From Coccinella septempunctata (Eukaryota > Arthropoda > Insecta > Coleoptera > Coccinellidae): a stretch of 64,000 nucleotides of DNA. The notes beneath the pieces were generated by a model, which was given only the letters and a program-made list of their open reading frames with translations, made no database searches and was not told the origin of the DNA. Positions within the stretch are counted from its first letter, which is position 1. Each line of letters starts with the position of its first letter. The DNA is taken from positions 26,764,501 through 26,828,500 of the forward strand of contig NC_058196.1 of NCBI RefSeq assembly GCF_907165205.1, written 5' to 3'. The position numbers and the translations under genes were made by a program. Below, piece after piece: positions 61,603 through 64,000 of this stretch.

Positions 61603-62704
61603 GTGTTTTATTGATATTATACAGAATGCCGATGAAAATCATTAAAAAAAAATCCGAACAGCGATTGCTCAATGGACCAAACGATGGGAAAAAACCTAAT
61701 CGTAGTGTACACCGAATTAAAACACACTCCATCGCCCCGAACGCAACCGCAGCCGCGGGAACACAACGACCATTATACTTATCGCAACGAGAGACTCATA
61801 ATCAATGGGTCTAATGACTGATAATTTTTTTTTTCGTCTCTTGAAACGTTTAATGGAGTGACAACGCCACGGACTGTTTCTACATCCGCCTCGTACCCGT
61901 TATCTCGTTCGCGTTTTTCGATCGCGTCGGTGACTTAGCATGCCCCCCCGTACCTCCTTCGCAATATCTATCTCCCGCCCGACGGAGGAACGCATCGGCG
62001 ACGGCGTTATCTGCGTATGATTTGTGGGCCGGGGGAAAAAAAGATGGGTTTTTATCGGGCCGGGCGTACGGGGTTCGAGGTCACGAAAAAACGGATTTCT
62101 TTCGGCGAAGGACGGGCGTATTTTTCGCCACTTTGGTAAGGGAGTGCGGCGCATTCAGATGGATGAAGGGGACAGTTGATAATTTGGGGTTCTTGGGATA
62201 TACGACGCTCGAGTTTTTGTCGCTATTTTTTTAATAAATGTGACGAATGTTCGGAGAAATTCTCGATGAATTTTGTAGGTCAAACTAAAGATGAATTTTC
62301 AAAAATCAATCATTAATTTGGTTCAATATCTTCACTCTTCACTACTACTAACACTCCTGGACCATAAAAACGGACAGAAAAAATGTCCACCTAATTCATT
62401 TTAGAATAACTTTTTAAGGTGTGCATCGATTGTGATCATTTTGTTGTCGTTTTGTAGCCTATTTCATCTAGTTCATCAATTGATTTCGAGTCTGCAGTAA
62501 TTTGATGGTATACAGGGTAGATCTGAAAGTTGCAATTTCCTCCAAATTTCTGAATTTCTGTGGAGGTTATTAGTAACGCAATGATGAATATTTAAATGAG
62601 TTTTTTTCTAACATTTCCTGTTTAATTTACGTCAATAGCTCCTTCCTGAAAGGAAATACGATTTTTTATGCAATTTATTACATCAAGACATTGAAAACAA
62701 TACA
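61603..62704. other. GC-rich island then AT-rich DNA
   Basis: Positions 61690-62230 are complex and CpG-rich in part. The frames there (61434-61814, 61900-62154, 62022-62234) have no motif; the first starts inside the palindrome. A repeat end TACAGGGTAGATCTG is at 62513. Confidence 0.35.
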
Positions 62705-62706
62705 TA

Positions 62707-63922
62707 CGAGGATGTATGGATATCTAGTTAGCCTAGACCAGTTCCATGCATAAAAAAATATTGCGTTACCATTGCAACGAACAATAACTCATCAGAAGTG
62801 TCAGTGTGAAGTTGGAGGTCAAAAAAGTAAACCAGAGTTACGCAATAAATTAAAAGAAAGAAGATGTCAACCGAAATTGTTAAAATCGAAAAATTGAAGT
62901 ATCGAGCCAACATCAAATACCTGAATTTGAAAGGGTTAAGAGGTAAGCAGATTTACGAAGATATGTTTAATACCCTTGGTGTTCAATGTCCTTCGTATGC
63001 GACCGTGAAAAATTAGACTGCAAGCTTCAAAAGAGGTAAATTTTCCATTGGAGATGATGACCGATCGGGAAGGCCAGTTTCTGTGTCAGTCCCCGAAAAT
63101 ATCGATGCAGTTCGTAATATGATTTTATCAGACCGTCGAATTGGGCTAAAATAGATATCTGACGCACTGAATATTTCATACGAACGCGTTCATCATATAG
63201 TTCACATGAGAAAAGTTGCTGCAAAATGGATCAATGTTTGAATGTTGACCAAAAGCGTGCAAGGGTAGAAGCATCGCGTTCGTTCTGTGCTCAATTTGAA
63301 AAGGATGTAGACTTCTTAAACCGAATTGTAACTATGGATGATACTTGGGCACATTTCTACGATCCAGAAACAAAACAACAATCGATGGAATGGCGACACT
63401 CTGCTTCTCCAAGACCTAAGAAGTTTCGTGTCCAAAAATCTACTGGAATAGTTCTTGCTTCAGTTCAGGAGATTACTATTCGACATTACTGACCATTCTA
63501 AAGGAAAATAATAAAGAGAAAAGACCCGGAAAGCTATCCAAAGGTGTTTTGTTTTTAAAGGACAACGCCTCTACATCCAAATCTCATGTTGCCATGCAAA
63601 AAATTCGTGATTTAGGGTTTGAATTACTAGAACATCCCCCTGATTCACCAGATTTGGCTCCATCCGACTATTATCTCTTTCCCCAACTGAAAAAAAGTTT
63701 AAAAGGTCGTAATTTTTCTTCCAACGAGGAAGTAACAAAAGCTGTGGAGGTCTGGTTTGCAGAGCAAGAAGAAACATGTTTTTTGAAAGGTCTAGTGACG
63801 TTGTAGGTTCGCTGTAACGAATGTATCCAATTAATAGGAGAATATGTTGAGTAATAAAATATTTTGTCATTGAAATTTTGTTTGGTTCTATAGTAGGCTA
63901 AGAATTTTTCAATATATCCTCG
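62707..63922 (+). mobile_element. Mariner element with both ends, defective, copy 3
   Basis: A 1216-bp mariner-type transposon with ends cgaggatgtatggatatcta and, in reverse, cgaggatatattgaaaaatt, each flanked by TA. The transposase frame starts at 62864 (MSTEIVKIEKLKYRANIK) and covers both helix-turn-helix regions. A TAG sits at 63014 in place of a conserved Trp after TVKN, and a second stop follows RRIGLK. A small deletion shifts the frame near KWI/CLNVDQKRA. The block TMDDTWAHFYDPETKQQ holds the first catalytic aspartate. A further deletion after VLASV removes part of the core. The later frame 63549-63806 keeps KDNA and SPDLAPSDYYLF with the second and third aspartates, and ends with NEEVTKAVEVWFAEQEE. 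It makes no working enzyme, but the ends look usable. Confidence 0.93.
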
Positions 63923-63924
63923 TA

Positions 63925-64000
63925 TATTCTTATTGTGTTATCGTTGAAGTTATAAATTGCATATTTTCGTTTGAAAAATCGTGTTTTCTATAGGGAAAGA
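63925..64000. other. Short AT-rich end of window
   Basis: Nothing recognised. Confidence 0.4.

Overview
This window looks like nuclear DNA of an insect. It is AT-rich and gene-poor. It holds mariner and Tc1-like transposon remnants, many short inverted-repeat elements, GT-AG introns (one of 56 bp), AATAAA signals and a few CCTAA units. A beetle is possible, but nothing here fixes the order. I see no bacterial-style operons, rRNA, convincing tRNA, CRISPR array or virus. Most open frames over 60 codons are chance or lie inside repeats.

Only one gene is well supported. It is a small three-exon plus-strand gene at 35341-36073 whose introns are both phase 0. It encodes a 149-residue basic protein that I do not recognise, and an AATAAA follows 63 bases after the stop. 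A second, weaker case is a minus-strand gene with very long introns. Its best piece is a proline-rich 3'-terminal coding exon at 15530-15783. Possible upstream exons at 24591-24684, 30418-30465 and 39049-39112 join to it in phase, and a non-coding first exon may end at 54900. A separate minus-strand promoter and first exon may lie at 8717-9640.

Repeats by region. 1.8-4.0 kb: a Tc1-like remnant, a ~0.8-kb inverted-repeat element (family 2) and a small hairpin element. 6.2 kb: a truncated family-1 element. 9.87-11.16 kb: a foldback element whose ends are 20-bp tandem repeats in opposite orientation. 13.4-14.3 kb: a second family-2 copy. 16.6 kb: a 251-bp MITE-like element. 20.3-21.3 kb: a 19-bp minisatellite with 57-bp higher-order periodicity, then a 105-bp duplication. 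42.1, 51.0 and 62.7 kb: three defective copies of one mariner subfamily. 53.4, 56.7 and 58.1 kb: three more large family-1 copies. 59.9-60.6 kb: a ~175-bp tandem repeat. 60.7-61.6 kb: a 912-bp near-perfect palindrome. Several otherwise unrelated elements share TACAGGGTG-like ends.

Between the repeats, AT-rich DNA alternates every few kilobases with 200-500 bp islands of higher GC and complexity, many with homeodomain-type cores and some with CTCF-like sites. This pattern suggests introns and regulatory DNA around a long or developmentally regulated gene. That reading is inference; no conservation data were available.
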